A DNA stretch of 64,000 nucleotides from assembly GCA_038120515.1 (NCBI GenBank), contig JAYOLW010000008.1, positions 1 to 64,000 on the forward strand, read 5' to 3'. This document shows, piece after piece, positions 1-8,163 of the stretch. The position numbers and the translations under genes were made by a program. Numbering within the stretch: position 1 is the first letter of the stretch; the number at the start of each line of letters is the position of its first letter. Under the pieces are notes generated by a model, which made no database searches, was not told the DNA's origin, and saw only the letters and a list, made by a program, of their open reading frames with translations. The stretch is from JADHOX01 sp038120515 (GTDB lineage: Bacteria; Pseudomonadota; Alphaproteobacteria; Rickettsiales; JABIRX01).

Positions 1-505
1 TATTTAATACAAATCTCGCCTCTCTTATGATTTGTGAAAGTTTATCAACATTATAATTTTTTGTGTTATCTATATTATCTAATAATTGGCTTTTTCTTTG
101 CAAACTGCTGGCTACATGAGTAACATCTTGAGAATATCTTGCTAATAGTTGGATCTCTTGCTGATAACCTGAAAAAATATTATTAATTCTTTGAAATAAT
201 TGCTTATCATACACTCTAGAAACTCCATATAAAAAGCCGCAAGCTTTTAGTGTTGCTGCATAAACTGATTTTTGAGAACTTTGAGTCTCTTTATCTGCTA
301 AAGCTTGGTAATCTTCAAATATTTTCTGATGATTCTGCTGTAGAAAAGCTATAAAATTATCAACATCATTTGGAATTACAATCGTAACATTCTTTTCTTG
401 TCGGTCATGATTATAAAAAGCAGTTAGCTGTTTTATAGCAACTAACTCTTTAAGCTCTGCCAACAAATCCTGTGTACTTTTTTGTGTAACTTTTGTTCTA
501 CTCAC
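1..505 (-). CDS. Partial hypothetical protein, C-terminus outside window
   Basis: An open frame of 168 codons runs from a GTG at 505-503 to the left edge without a stop. The GTG is chosen because a perfect GGAGG Shine-Dalgarno (complement of 511-515) lies five bases upstream; the nearby ATG at 507 runs straight into TGA. The product begins VSRTKVTQKSTQDLLAELKE and is predicted mostly helical, rich in Gln, Lys and Leu, with no signal peptide or membrane segment and with stretches that could form coiled coil. I do not recognise the family. A hairpin (532-560) sits in its leader, so it may be regulated at RNA or operator level. That the frame is a real gene rests on its length, the strong ribosome site and the protein-like composition. 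Confidence 0.7.
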   Translation of the reverse strand, partial: MSRTKVTQKSTQDLLAELKELVAIKQLTAFYNHDRQEKNVTIVIPNDVDNFIAFLQQNHQKIFEDYQALADKETQSSQKSVYAATLKACGFLYGVSRVYDKQLFQRINNIFSGYQQEIQLLARYSQDVTHVASSLQRKSQLLDNIDNTKNYNVDKLSQIIREARFVLN

Positions 506-939
506 ATCAACCTCCGCTCTTTATATTAAAATCACCTAATACGTTAGTCGTAATAGGTGAGAAACTAAAAAGTGATAACATTGAAACATATGCGAGAGAC
601 AACAATAATGATTGCTGCAATAGGTTAATTGGCAATGTATTTAAGGTTGGCACTAACATATCTAAAATTTAACACAAAAATTAATATAGCACAAAATATA
701 TTTAATGGCAAATAAAAACTTAAATGCCTAAATATACAACTATGACTTGTATAGCTTGGCTGGAAGCGATAAAAAACAACCTTTAAAGCAAGCAGTAGTC
801 ATCTCTTTAATGTAACATATTTGCAACCTTTGTGCAAATGTTAATTTTACAGCTAAAACTTGCTACATAAAAAAGCTAAGCGATTATATAAAATTTACTT
901 TGAATATTAGGATATTTTCTTTAAAAGCTTTCAAGACTC
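506..939. other. AT-rich intergenic region upstream of tRNA-Met
   Basis: About 430 bases separate the first gene from tRNA-Met. Apart from the hairpin at 532-560 I see no convincing coding frame; the longest reading frames are a dozen or so codons. Promoters for both flanking genes must lie here, but several TATA-like hexamers compete and none can be assigned. Confidence 0.5.
532..560 (-). promoter_or_regulatory. Interrupted palindrome in leader of the first gene
   Basis: Arms TCACCTA (532-538) and TAGGTGA (554-560) pair perfectly. After one A/A mismatch a second stem follows, TACG (540-543) with CGTA (549-552), around loop TTAGT. It lies 16 bases upstream of the ribosome site of the minus-strand gene. 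It could be an operator or a leader hairpin. There is no T-run, so a terminator is unlikely. Confidence 0.5.
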
Positions 940-1016
940 GGCGGAGTAGCTCAGGTGGTTAGAGCAATGGAATCATAATCCATGTGTCGGGGGTTCAAGT
1001 CCCTCCTCCGCTACCA
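940..1016 (+). tRNA. tRNA-Met (CAT), elongator type
   Basis: The 77-nt sequence folds as a complete tRNA. Acceptor GGCGGAG pairs with CTCCGCT (a G-U at the first pair). The D arm contains AGCTCAGG..TTAGAGC, the anticodon stem ATGGA/TCCAT encloses the loop ATCATAA with anticodon CAT, and the T arm contains GGGTTCAAGTCCC. The CCA end is encoded. Overall it resembles alphaproteobacterial elongator tRNA-Met; tRNA-Ile2, which also has CAT, is less likely from the acceptor and anticodon stems. A tandem repeat begins about 14 bases beyond its end. Confidence 0.93.
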
Positions 1017-1029
1017 ATTTTTTGGTATC

Positions 1030-1203
1030 AATTCGCATCTAGCTAGTTCGCACTCGGCTAATTCGCACCTAGCTAGTTCGCACTCAGCTAGTTCGCACCT
1101 AGCTAATTCGCACTCAGCTAATTCGCACCTAGCTAGTTCGCACCTGGCTAGTTCGCACCTAGCTAATTCGCACTTAGCTAGTTCGCACCTAGCTAATTCG
1201 CAC
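1030..1203. repeat. 15-bp tandem repeat (11 full units plus a partial)
   Basis: Eleven consecutive 15-bp units follow a 9-base partial unit. The consensus is CTAGCTAGTTCGCAC, with the second half varying between CTAATTCGCAC and CTAGTTCGCAC and the first bases between CTA, TCA, TCG, CTG and TTA. Substitutions partly alternate between neighbouring units. The array lies directly downstream of tRNA-Met and ends in GCTGATTAATATG, just before the assembly gap. The unit length is a multiple of three, so one plus frame stays open (repeating Leu-Ala-Ser-Ser-His), but that frame enters through the tRNA and has no credible start. Confidence 0.9.
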
Positions 1204-1246
1204 GCTGATTAATATGTAATTAGTTAATTTTGCAACCAAACACATA
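1192..1246. repeat. 55-bp left flank of gap, identical to right flank
   Basis: The 55 bases immediately left of the N-run are identical to the 55 bases immediately right of it (1347-1401). They comprise the end of the last 15-bp repeat unit and the unique sequence after it. This is most simply an unmerged contig-end overlap rather than a biological duplication. Confidence 0.9.
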
Positions 1247-1346
1247 NNNNNNNNNNNNNNNNNNNNNNNNNNNNNNNNNNNNNNNNNNNNNNNNNNNNNN
1301 NNNNNNNNNNNNNNNNNNNNNNNNNNNNNNNNNNNNNNNNNNNNNN
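1247..1346. other. Assembly gap (100 N)
   Basis: A run of exactly 100 N between two copies of the same 55-bp sequence. A fixed length of 100 is the usual scaffolder default for an unknown gap, and the identical flanks suggest that the two contigs actually overlap. Confidence 0.95.
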
Positions 1347-1401
1347 GCTAATTCGCACGCTGATTAATATGTAATTAGTTAATTTTGCAACCAAACACAT
1401 A
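1347..1401. repeat. 55-bp right flank of gap, identical to left flank
   Basis: Exact copy of 1192-1246; see that entry. After it, unique sequence continues to the end of trpE at 1462. Confidence 0.9.
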
Positions 1402-1461
1402 ACCGTAACTTCAAACAAATAGTAAATTTATCCAATGCTAATATTGCTGATAAAAATTAAA

Positions 1462-2943
1462 TTATGAATTAACAAATTTCTGAGCTTGCCTACAAGCCTC
1501 CATTAATGCCGCCGCCTTTTTCTCAGTTTCCAACCTTTCAGCCCGTGGGTCAGAATCAAAAACTACTCCAGCACCAGATTGAATATAAAGCTTCGAATCT
1601 TTAATTAAAGCCGTTCTAAGCGTTATAGCCATATCCATATTCTCAGCATTAGCAGAGAAATAACCAATACATCCAGAATAAAAACTTCGCTTTATCGTTT
1701 CAATCTCAGCTAATATCTGCATCGCCCTTATTTTAGGCGCACCAGTTACAGTACCAGCCGGAAAACCAGCAAGTAATGCATCAATCGCTGATAATTCAGG
1801 CCTTAACTTGCCCTCAACCGTTGAACTAATATGCATGACATGTGAATAATATTCAATTTGCATCCTTTTCGTAACCCTAACAGATGACCCAACAGCAACC
1901 CTGCCTACATCATTTCGCCCAAGATCCAAAAGCATTAAATGCTCAGCTACCTCCTTAGGGTCTGCCAGTAACTCCATGGCTATTCGCTGATCCTCAGCCG
2001 CATCCACCCCTCTTTTTCTAGTGCCAGCTAAAGGCCTAATCACAACATTATCCCCTTCAATTCTTACCATAATCTCAGGCGAAGAACCAGTTATGACAAA
2101 ATCATCAAAACCAAAATAAAATAAAAATGGTGATGGATTAATCAACCGAAGCGCACGATAAAATGCAGCAGCAGAATATGGGAAATCTGTAGTAAAACGC
2201 CTTGATGGCACAATTTGAAACACCTCACCTGCCTTAATATGCTCCTGACAAGTTTTAACAATCTCTTCATATTGCACAGCCTCAGGCTCTGCCTTAAAAT
2301 CAAATTGATCCAATTCAATATTGCTATCAAATAATACCGACTCCTCAAAATTATCAAAGGCTAATAACGAACGCACCTGATCAAATAAAGCTGATTTTTG
2401 TCTAAACTGAACATCAAGATCAAATGGCAACCATATTGGTAACGACAAATGTAACTTATGCTCGTGATTATCAAAAATTATAATTAATTCTGGCCTGATA
2501 AAATAACTATCTGGAATGATATCACCTGCTGCCGTGACCTTAATATTGTCATAATATTTAACCATATCATAACCAAAAAAACCATACCAACCCGCAGCCA
2601 TAACCGGAAGGCCAGCAAAATCCTCAATCTTATCCCGAGCAATTAGTGCCTTTAAATCAGCAATTGGCTCAGCCTTAGATCTAAACTCAGAACCCCGCTT
2701 AAGATCTCTGTAGACTATCTCCTCATTTTGAAAAATCCATTTTGCATCAGGAGCAACAGCAATTATCGAATAACGACCCCTTTGGTTAATTTTATCAGAT
2801 GATTCTAATAAAATTATGTCTTTAAAATTAGCTTTTAATTGCAAAAAAGTTTTGATGATGTTGAAATTATCACCAATTAACGTCTCAGCAAAAATAAAAT
2901 TCTTGCCCTTGGCTAAATTTTGCTGAAATCTTTCAAAATTCAT
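1462..2943 (-). CDS. trpE: Anthranilate synthase component I
   Basis: Converts chorismate plus ammonia (from glutamine via TrpG) to anthranilate, the first committed step of tryptophan synthesis. The 493-residue length fits TrpE. The N-terminal domain has the Trp-feedback region (LLESS...GRYSIIA). The C-terminal chorismate-binding domain has GTRKRG, DLGRNDVGRV, FPAGTVTGAPKIRAM and QSGAGVVFDSDP. These features favour TrpE over PabB. It follows the PpiD-like gene with only two bases between them, so the two are probably co-transcribed. No trpG, trpD or trpC is visible downstream; the tandem repeat, gap and tRNA follow instead. A complete tryptophan pathway, if present, must lie elsewhere. Confidence 0.95.
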   Translation of the reverse strand: MNFERFQQNLAKGKNFIFAETLIGDNFNIIKTFLQLKANFKDIILLESSDKINQRGRYSIIAVAPDAKWIFQNEEIVYRDLKRGSEFRSKAEPIADLKALIARDKIEDFAGLPVMAAGWYGFFGYDMVKYYDNIKVTAAGDIIPDSYFIRPELIIIFDNHEHKLHLSLPIWLPFDLDVQFRQKSALFDQVRSLLAFDNFEESVLFDSNIELDQFDFKAEPEAVQYEEIVKTCQEHIKAGEVFQIVPSRRFTTDFPYSAAAFYRALRLINPSPFLFYFGFDDFVITGSSPEIMVRIEGDNVVIRPLAGTRKRGVDAAEDQRIAMELLADPKEVAEHLMLLDLGRNDVGRVAVGSSVRVTKRMQIEYYSHVMHISSTVEGKLRPELSAIDALLAGFPAGTVTGAPKIRAMQILAEIETIKRSFYSGCIGYFSANAENMDMAITLRTALIKDSKLYIQSGAGVVFDSDPRAERLETEKKAAALMEACRQAQKFVNS

Positions 2944-2945
2944 AA

Positions 2946-4811
2946 TTATTGCTGCTGGCTTACATTAATAATAATTTCAGTTTTATTACGTAAATAAGCA
3001 AGATATGACTCAAATAATGAATTATTAATGGTATTGTTAAGGTCCTTCGCAACCTCCATGTCAATTTGCTGAATTTCAAATTTGTTAAGATCTAACATCC
3101 CCTTATCTATAACCTTAACAATTAAAAAACTATTATTCTCATTGTCGTAAAATGGCTCAGTTAAACCACCCACAGCCGTAGATAAAACATTCTCAATTAA
3201 TAAATCAGGTAAATCTGTTGAGTTTCGATTGACATTTTGGTCATTAATTAACTCATATTTACCTTTCATATCAGCAAGATCAGCATTTGCTACCAGCTTT
3301 TGATGTAACTTACTTGCAAGATTATATTGAGCTTGCTGCTGCTTTTGCTGCTTGATTATGTCAGTCACTAAACCCTTAACTTCATCAAGAGTCTTAACAC
3401 GCTCTGGCACAATTTTGCCAATATCATAAAATAATAAAATATCACTACCTATAACAGCTGAGAAATTATCACCAGTTTCTTCAGAATTAAAAAACTCATT
3501 CACAACTTCAACTCCATATTCAGGATAATTAGTTGCAATAGTTCCAAATAAATCACCATCTCTTGCTAAATCTTCATCAGTTTGAACCTCAAGCTGATAT
3601 TTATAAGCAATTTCATCTAAGTTAGAACCAGAATTAACCTCAGCCTCAGCCTCATTGAAATTTTCATAAGCAATAGCACATGATTTTTGTTCAGTTAAAT
3701 CAGCAATTAGCTGATCTCTAACTTTTGACAATGGCTGCTTTTGCGCTAATTTAATTTCATCAATGTAAAAAATATGAAAACCAACCGGGCCTTTGATAGT
3801 ATCAGTATATTTTCCATTGTCTGTTGCAAAGACAACATCACCAAATTCGTCAATAATTTGAGCTCTCGTCACCTCTCCAATATTAACAACAGAATCATTT
3901 ATCTCATATTTCGTAATTATTTGCTCTAATGTTAAACCAGAAACAATATCCGCCTGAGCCGATTTTGCATCCAACTCATCTTGGAAAAATAATTGCTTAA
4001 CAACCCTTATTTCCGGAACTGAATATAAACTAGCATTTTCTTGATATGCATTGGCAATATCAGCCTCAGTTAATTCAACAAATCTAGCCATATTCTTACA
4101 TGAAAAATCTAAATATTGAATTTGCCTAGATTCTGCTTTGACAAAATTTTGACTATTCTCTTCATGATAAGCAATAAGCTCAGCTTCGCTAATTGGAAAT
4201 GACTGATCAAATAAATTTGCAACCGATATTTTGTAAAGATTAACAAGTTTATTTTGATTGTAATATTCAGATACTAACGCATTAACACCAGAATAATCAC
4301 CAGAATAATTCTGAAATAAACTTTGTAACATTTCAACACTCAGATACTCCTTGATGAAATTAATATAAAAAGCTTCAGAAATTTTATTCTTTCTAAGAAA
4401 TTCATTAAATTTAACCTTATCGAACTTATTGTCTGTTAAGAAATTATTATTAGCAAAAATTTGCTCAAATATAACTTCATCAGGAATTGTGATTTTTAGA
4501 TTTTTTGTTTCCTGCAATAATAAATAATGCTTAATTAACCTGTTAGTTGTTATCTCAACAAATGGAATTGTTTGTAATATCTCCTCAGAAATAGCATCAC
4601 CATAGTAGTTTCGATAAAAATTCATGGTTTTTTGCACCTCACTATTCAAAGTCGAATTTGAGATTTTATAATCACCAACCTTAATCGCATAATCACCGAC
4701 AGAAGACCTTATAACGCCACCAATTCCTAAAAAGGCAAATGAAGCAATTATTAAGATAATTATGATTTTAGCATAAATAGTTTGAGTTGAGTTACGTAAT
4801 TTCTCGAGCAT
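2946..4811 (-). CDS. ppiD: PpiD/SurA-like periplasmic peptidyl-prolyl isomerase
   Basis: Membrane-anchored periplasmic folding factor of 621 residues. A single N-terminal membrane segment (about residues 14-33, KIIIILIIASFAFLGIGG) follows a short basic cytoplasmic end. A SurA_N-like helical chaperone domain comes next. A parvulin-type domain lies near residues 260-370, including the stretch GPVGFHIFYIDEI. The C-terminal part resumes helical SurA-like structure. In alphaproteobacteria this gene commonly sits next to tpiA and secG on one side and the trp genes on the other, as here. It is divergent from tpiA across a 220-base AT-rich spacer that should hold both promoters. Confidence 0.85.
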   Translation of the reverse strand: MLEKLRNSTQTIYAKIIIILIIASFAFLGIGGVIRSSVGDYAIKVGDYKISNSTLNSEVQKTMNFYRNYYGDAISEEILQTIPFVEITTNRLIKHYLLLQETKNLKITIPDEVIFEQIFANNNFLTDNKFDKVKFNEFLRKNKISEAFYINFIKEYLSVEMLQSLFQNYSGDYSGVNALVSEYYNQNKLVNLYKISVANLFDQSFPISEAELIAYHEENSQNFVKAESRQIQYLDFSCKNMARFVELTEADIANAYQENASLYSVPEIRVVKQLFFQDELDAKSAQADIVSGLTLEQIITKYEINDSVVNIGEVTRAQIIDEFGDVVFATDNGKYTDTIKGPVGFHIFYIDEIKLAQKQPLSKVRDQLIADLTEQKSCAIAYENFNEAEAEVNSGSNLDEIAYKYQLEVQTDEDLARDGDLFGTIATNYPEYGVEVVNEFFNSEETGDNFSAVIGSDILLFYDIGKIVPERVKTLDEVKGLVTDIIKQQKQQQAQYNLASKLHQKLVANADLADMKGKYELINDQNVNRNSTDLPDLLIENVLSTAVGGLTEPFYDNENNSFLIVKVIDKGMLDLNKFEIQQIDMEVAKDLNNTINNSLFESYLAYLRNKTEIIINVSQQQ

Positions 4812-5033
4812 AGTAATTTCAGCAAATTTTATAAAACAATATTAAAAGCTTGGTTTCTAATAGATAATATTAATTTTGCAAAATGTTTGTTGTTGAAAAC
4901 TCGCGAAAATATTAATTTTTTATAACTTAAAAAATTTTAAAAACCTTAATGATTTTAATTTGAATTTGCTAATTTATTACTTGAAAATTTTATAGCTTTG
5001 TGACATCAAGCGTTGGTTAAATTTAGACCTATA

Positions 5034-5743
5034 ATGACTGAGACTTTATTCATAGCTAATTGGAAATTAAATCATAATATTAGCTCTACAGAAATCTATA
5101 TCGATAAAATCAAAACTTATCAAAACAACAACGCTAAAATTATTATCTGCCCACCCTTTCCTCTTATAAATAATTTCAACGATAGAAATCTTACCAATAT
5201 TAGCTTCGGCGCACAAAATATTGCAGCTAATGAATCTGGAGCTTTTACTGGTGAAGTACACGCTGAACTTCTGCAAGAACTAAACTGCCATTATGCAATT
5301 ATTGGACATTCAGAACGTAGAGAATTTTTCAAAAAATTAAAATTGCCCTAAAACATAACATCACTCCGATTTTATGCATCGGCGAGACCAAATCTGAACG
5401 AGAAAGTAATGCTTATCTAAACGTAATTACCAAACAATTAGAACTTGCCCTCTTTGAGGTTAATATTTCAGGAAATATAATCATTGCTTACGAACCTATT
5501 TGGTCTATTGGAACTGGGCTTATTCCAGATAATAAACAAATTGAAGAAGTGTTTAATTCAATAATTCAAACCACAAATCGTTTAAATATTGAAAATAATA
5601 AAATAAAAATTTTATATGGCGGTTCTGCTAATGTTAAAAATCTTGCAAGTTTAATTGAAATTCCTAATATTAGCGGTTTTTTAATTGGCTCTGCAAGTTT
5701 AGATGCAGAAAATTTAATGAAAATGGCAGATTTTGTAAAATAA
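5034..5743 (+). pseudogene. tpiA: Triosephosphate isomerase, frameshifted with internal deletion
   Basis: Interconverts dihydroxyacetone phosphate and glyceraldehyde 3-phosphate. The start ATG at 5034 gives the usual beginning (LFIANWKLN). The first frame carries NWK and the catalytic-His motif IIGHSERR, then stops at 5349-5351. Homology resumes in another frame from about 5342 (KIALKHNITPILCIGETKSE) and contains the catalytic-Glu motif AYEPIWSIGTG and the phosphate-binding GGSANVKN. Compared with the family about nine or ten residues are missing at the junction, and the frame offset fits loss of 28 or 31 bases inside an A-rich stretch (TTTTTCAAAAAATTAAAATT). Both halves are otherwise well conserved, so this is either very recent decay or an assembly error. 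Confidence 0.85.
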
Positions 5744-5755
5744 TTTGAGGTTTAT

Positions 5756-6076
5756 ATGGAAGCTTTGCAATCTTTATTATTAATTGTACATATTGTTTGT
5801 GCTATTTTTATTATTATTTTGGTTTTATTACAACCATCATCAGGCGATGGGAATTTAGTTTCATCAAATGCTGCTTCATTTGGCGGTATTGCAAAAGGCA
5901 AGACCGTAACAAATTTCTTGCAAAAATTCACTTTATTTATTGCCATAGTTTTTATGGCAAATGTGTTATTACTTGGTGTTATCTCGTATAGAAAAACCGA
6001 GAAAGGCTCAAAAATTGAACAAGCCTTTGATAAATTAATCGATGAAAATAACCTTGTTGTTCCTAAAGGTGAATAA
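5756..6076 (+). CDS. secG: Preprotein translocase subunit SecG
   Basis: Small integral subunit of the SecYEG channel. The 106 residues hold two membrane segments (about 5-26 and 53-76) joined by the SecG-typical loop LLQPSSGDGNLVSSNAASFGG. The C-terminal hydrophilic tail is longer than in minimal SecG. It lies 12 bases after tpiA, and its stop overlaps the pyrG start by one base (TAATG), so tpiA-secG-pyrG looks like one operon, an arrangement known in alphaproteobacteria. Confidence 0.93.
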   Translation: MEALQSLLLIVHIVCAIFIIILVLLQPSSGDGNLVSSNAASFGGIAKGKTVTNFLQKFTLFIAIVFMANVLLLGVISYRKTEKGSKIEQAFDKLIDENNLVVPKGE

Positions 6077-7707
6077 TGGCTAAATTTATTTTTATCACTG
6101 GCGGAGTAGTATCATCATTAGGTAAAGGTATATGCGCTGCCTCACTTGCTTCTCTTCTTAAATGTCATGGCTATAAAGTAAGACTTCGAAAATTAGATCC
6201 ATATCTTAATGTTGATCCTGGCACTATGAGCCCAACTCAACATGGTGAAGTTTTTGTTACTGAAGATGGAGCTGAAACTGATCTTGATCTTGGCCATTAC
6301 GAAAGATTCACAGGCAATAACACAAAAAAATCTGATAATGTAACCGCAGGTCAGATATATCAAAAACTATTACGTAAAGAAAGAAAAGGTGATTATCTAG
6401 GTGGAACTGTTCAAGTTATCCCACATGTAACAAATCTTATCAAAGATTTTATCCAAAGTGATATTACTGACGAAGATTTCATAATTTGTGAAATTGGTGG
6501 AACTGTCGGTGATATCGAAGGCCTACCTTTTTTTGAAGCCATAAGACAATTAGGTAATGATTTAGGTAGAGATAAAGTCTTATATATTCATGTTACTTTA
6601 GTCCCATATATCAAAGCTGCTAAAGAGCTTAAAAGCAAACCTACCCAACATTCAGTTAAAGAACTTCGCTCAATTGGAATTACACCAAATATTCTAATAT
6701 GCCGAAGTGAACGCTATATAACTAAAAAAGAAAAAGATAAAATCGCACTTTTTTGTAATTTAGATCAAGCTGATGTTATTCAAGCAATCGACAAAAGTAA
6801 TATATATCAAGTGCCGCTTGAACTTCAAAAACAAGGGCTTGATTCTCGCGTATTGAAGTTTTTTAATCTTGAAGGCAAAACCAATAACGTTTTTGCAAAT
6901 TGGCAAAATCTTGAAGATAAAATCTCTCAATCAAAAAAAGTTGTGAATATTGCTGTTGTTGGTAAATACACATCGCTTAGCGAATCATACAAATCAATAA
7001 TTCAGGCGCTAGATCATGCTGGTTATGAAGCTGGTGCGAAAATTAACATAAAATGGGTTGATGCCAGAAAACTTGAAAATACTGATATCTTAGATGAGGT
7101 TGATGGAATTTTAGTGCCTGGTGCTTTTGGCGTTGATGGTTCAAATGGCAAAATATCAGCAATTAAATATGCTAGAATTAATAACAAACCATTTTTCGGT
7201 ATTTGCTATGGTATGCAAATGGCCATCATTGAATTTGCCCAAAATGTTTTAAAACTTGATAATTCATATTCTTCTGAATTCAACACAGATGAAGCTGTAA
7301 ATGGCAATCAAATTGTTGGTTTAATGACTGAGTGGGATCAAAGTGGTAACAAAGTCGAAAGAAATCAAAATTCTGATCTTGGCGGTACTATGAGACTTGG
7401 AAGCTATCCATGTCGGCTAAAAGCAAATAGCCTTGCAGCTAAAATTTATGGCCAAGAGGAAATTCTTGAAAGGCATCGTCATCGTTATGAAGTAAATATC
7501 AAATATAAAGAACAATTTGAAGCAAATGGTCTAGAATTTTCAGGCTTATCTCCAGATGGTAAACTTCCTGAAATTATGGAAATTAACAATCATCCATTTT
7601 TCTTAGCGGTGCAGTTTCATCCTGAATTTAAATCTAGGCCTATGAAACCTCATCCAGTATTTCAAGCTTTTGTTAATGCTTGTTTAAAACAAGAAAATCA
7701 AAACTAG
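6076..7707 (+). CDS. pyrG: CTP synthase
   Basis: Makes CTP from UTP, ATP and glutamine. At 543 residues it is full length. The N-terminal synthetase domain begins with the P-loop-like GGVVSSLGKGICAASLASLL. It also has the conserved LDPYLNVDPGTMSPTQHGEV and the EIGGTVGDIEGLPF motif. The C-terminal class I glutamine amidotransferase domain has its nucleophile near Cys377 (GICYGMQMA) and the His/Glu pair near 515/517 (FHPEF). It ends three bases before the convergent lptE stop, with no terminator hairpin visible between them. Confidence 0.98.
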   Translation: MAKFIFITGGVVSSLGKGICAASLASLLKCHGYKVRLRKLDPYLNVDPGTMSPTQHGEVFVTEDGAETDLDLGHYERFTGNNTKKSDNVTAGQIYQKLLRKERKGDYLGGTVQVIPHVTNLIKDFIQSDITDEDFIICEIGGTVGDIEGLPFFEAIRQLGNDLGRDKVLYIHVTLVPYIKAAKELKSKPTQHSVKELRSIGITPNILICRSERYITKKEKDKIALFCNLDQADVIQAIDKSNIYQVPLELQKQGLDSRVLKFFNLEGKTNNVFANWQNLEDKISQSKKVVNIAVVGKYTSLSESYKSIIQALDHAGYEAGAKINIKWVDARKLENTDILDEVDGILVPGAFGVDGSNGKISAIKYARINNKPFFGICYGMQMAIIEFAQNVLKLDNSYSSEFNTDEAVNGNQIVGLMTEWDQSGNKVERNQNSDLGGTMRLGSYPCRLKANSLAAKIYGQEEILERHRHRYEVNIKYKEQFEANGLEFSGLSPDGKLPEIMEINNHPFFLAVQFHPEFKSRPMKPHPVFQAFVNACLKQENQN

Positions 7708-7710
7708 AAT

Positions 7711-8163
7711 TTAATTAAATCCTAAAAGTAATTTTTGTTTTAAAAAAGCATCAAAACTATCTGGAACTAGTGATAGTAATTCAGAATTCTTGACCTCATT
7801 ACTATAAAGCGAATCATCAATTTGATATATCTCAATAAATGAATAACTATTTTTATCGATAATTTCATTAGCATTATTCAAGATTTCATATGCAATATTC
7901 ACTGCAAATTTATAACTTGCATCCTCACCTGATGAATTTGTCGCAATTCTTGAATTAGTAATTTCAAGATTGGTAATATTACAAATATAATCACTTGTAT
8001 CAAATTGTTTATCTTTAGTAAGTAAATTATAAAGATGCTTTAACGTAATATTATTTTCATAATTATCAGCATTATAATTAAAACTTACTGAAGTTTGATC
8101 CTCAACTAAAGTAAAACCACAAGATGCTAACAATAGAAACATAACAAATTGCTTTAACTGCAT
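7711..8163 (-). CDS. lptE: LPS-assembly lipoprotein LptE-like
   Basis: A 150-residue lipoprotein candidate: the short signal MQLKQFVMFLLLASC ends in a lipobox with the acylated Cys at residue 15. The rest is a small mixed alpha/beta domain with weak sequence conservation, as expected for LptE, which plugs the LptD channel and helps place lipopolysaccharide in the outer membrane. The assignment rests mainly on position: it overlaps the leuS stop by one base (ATGA), and leuS-lptE is a widespread proteobacterial order. The usual next gene, holA, is absent here because pyrG converges. Primary sequence alone would give only 'hypothetical lipoprotein'. Confidence 0.65.
   Translation of the reverse strand: MQLKQFVMFLLLASCGFTLVEDQTSVSFNYNADNYENNITLKHLYNLLTKDKQFDTSDYICNITNLEITNSRIATNSSGEDASYKFAVNIAYEILNNANEIIDKNSYSFIEIYQIDDSLYSNEVKNSELLSLVPDSFDAFLKQKLLLGFN

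Noticed and set aside
1012..1027. Short TACCAA/TTGGTA hairpin at the tRNA-Met 3' end as a terminator
   Set aside because: The stem uses the mature tRNA 3' end, is only six A/T-rich pairs, and has no T-run after it.
1030..1203. CRISPR-like array
   Set aside because: The units are contiguous 15-mers with no unique spacers, and no cas genes are present.
982..1212. Plus-strand open frame through the tandem repeat (repeating Leu-Ala-Ser-Ser-His), resembling a pentapeptide-repeat protein
   Set aside because: It begins inside tRNA-Met, has no ribosome site, and is open only because the 15-bp unit is a multiple of three and lacks stops in that frame.
940..1461. Integration site (att) at tRNA-Met
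   Set aside because: No second copy of the tRNA 3' end is visible and no integrase or phage genes are nearby.
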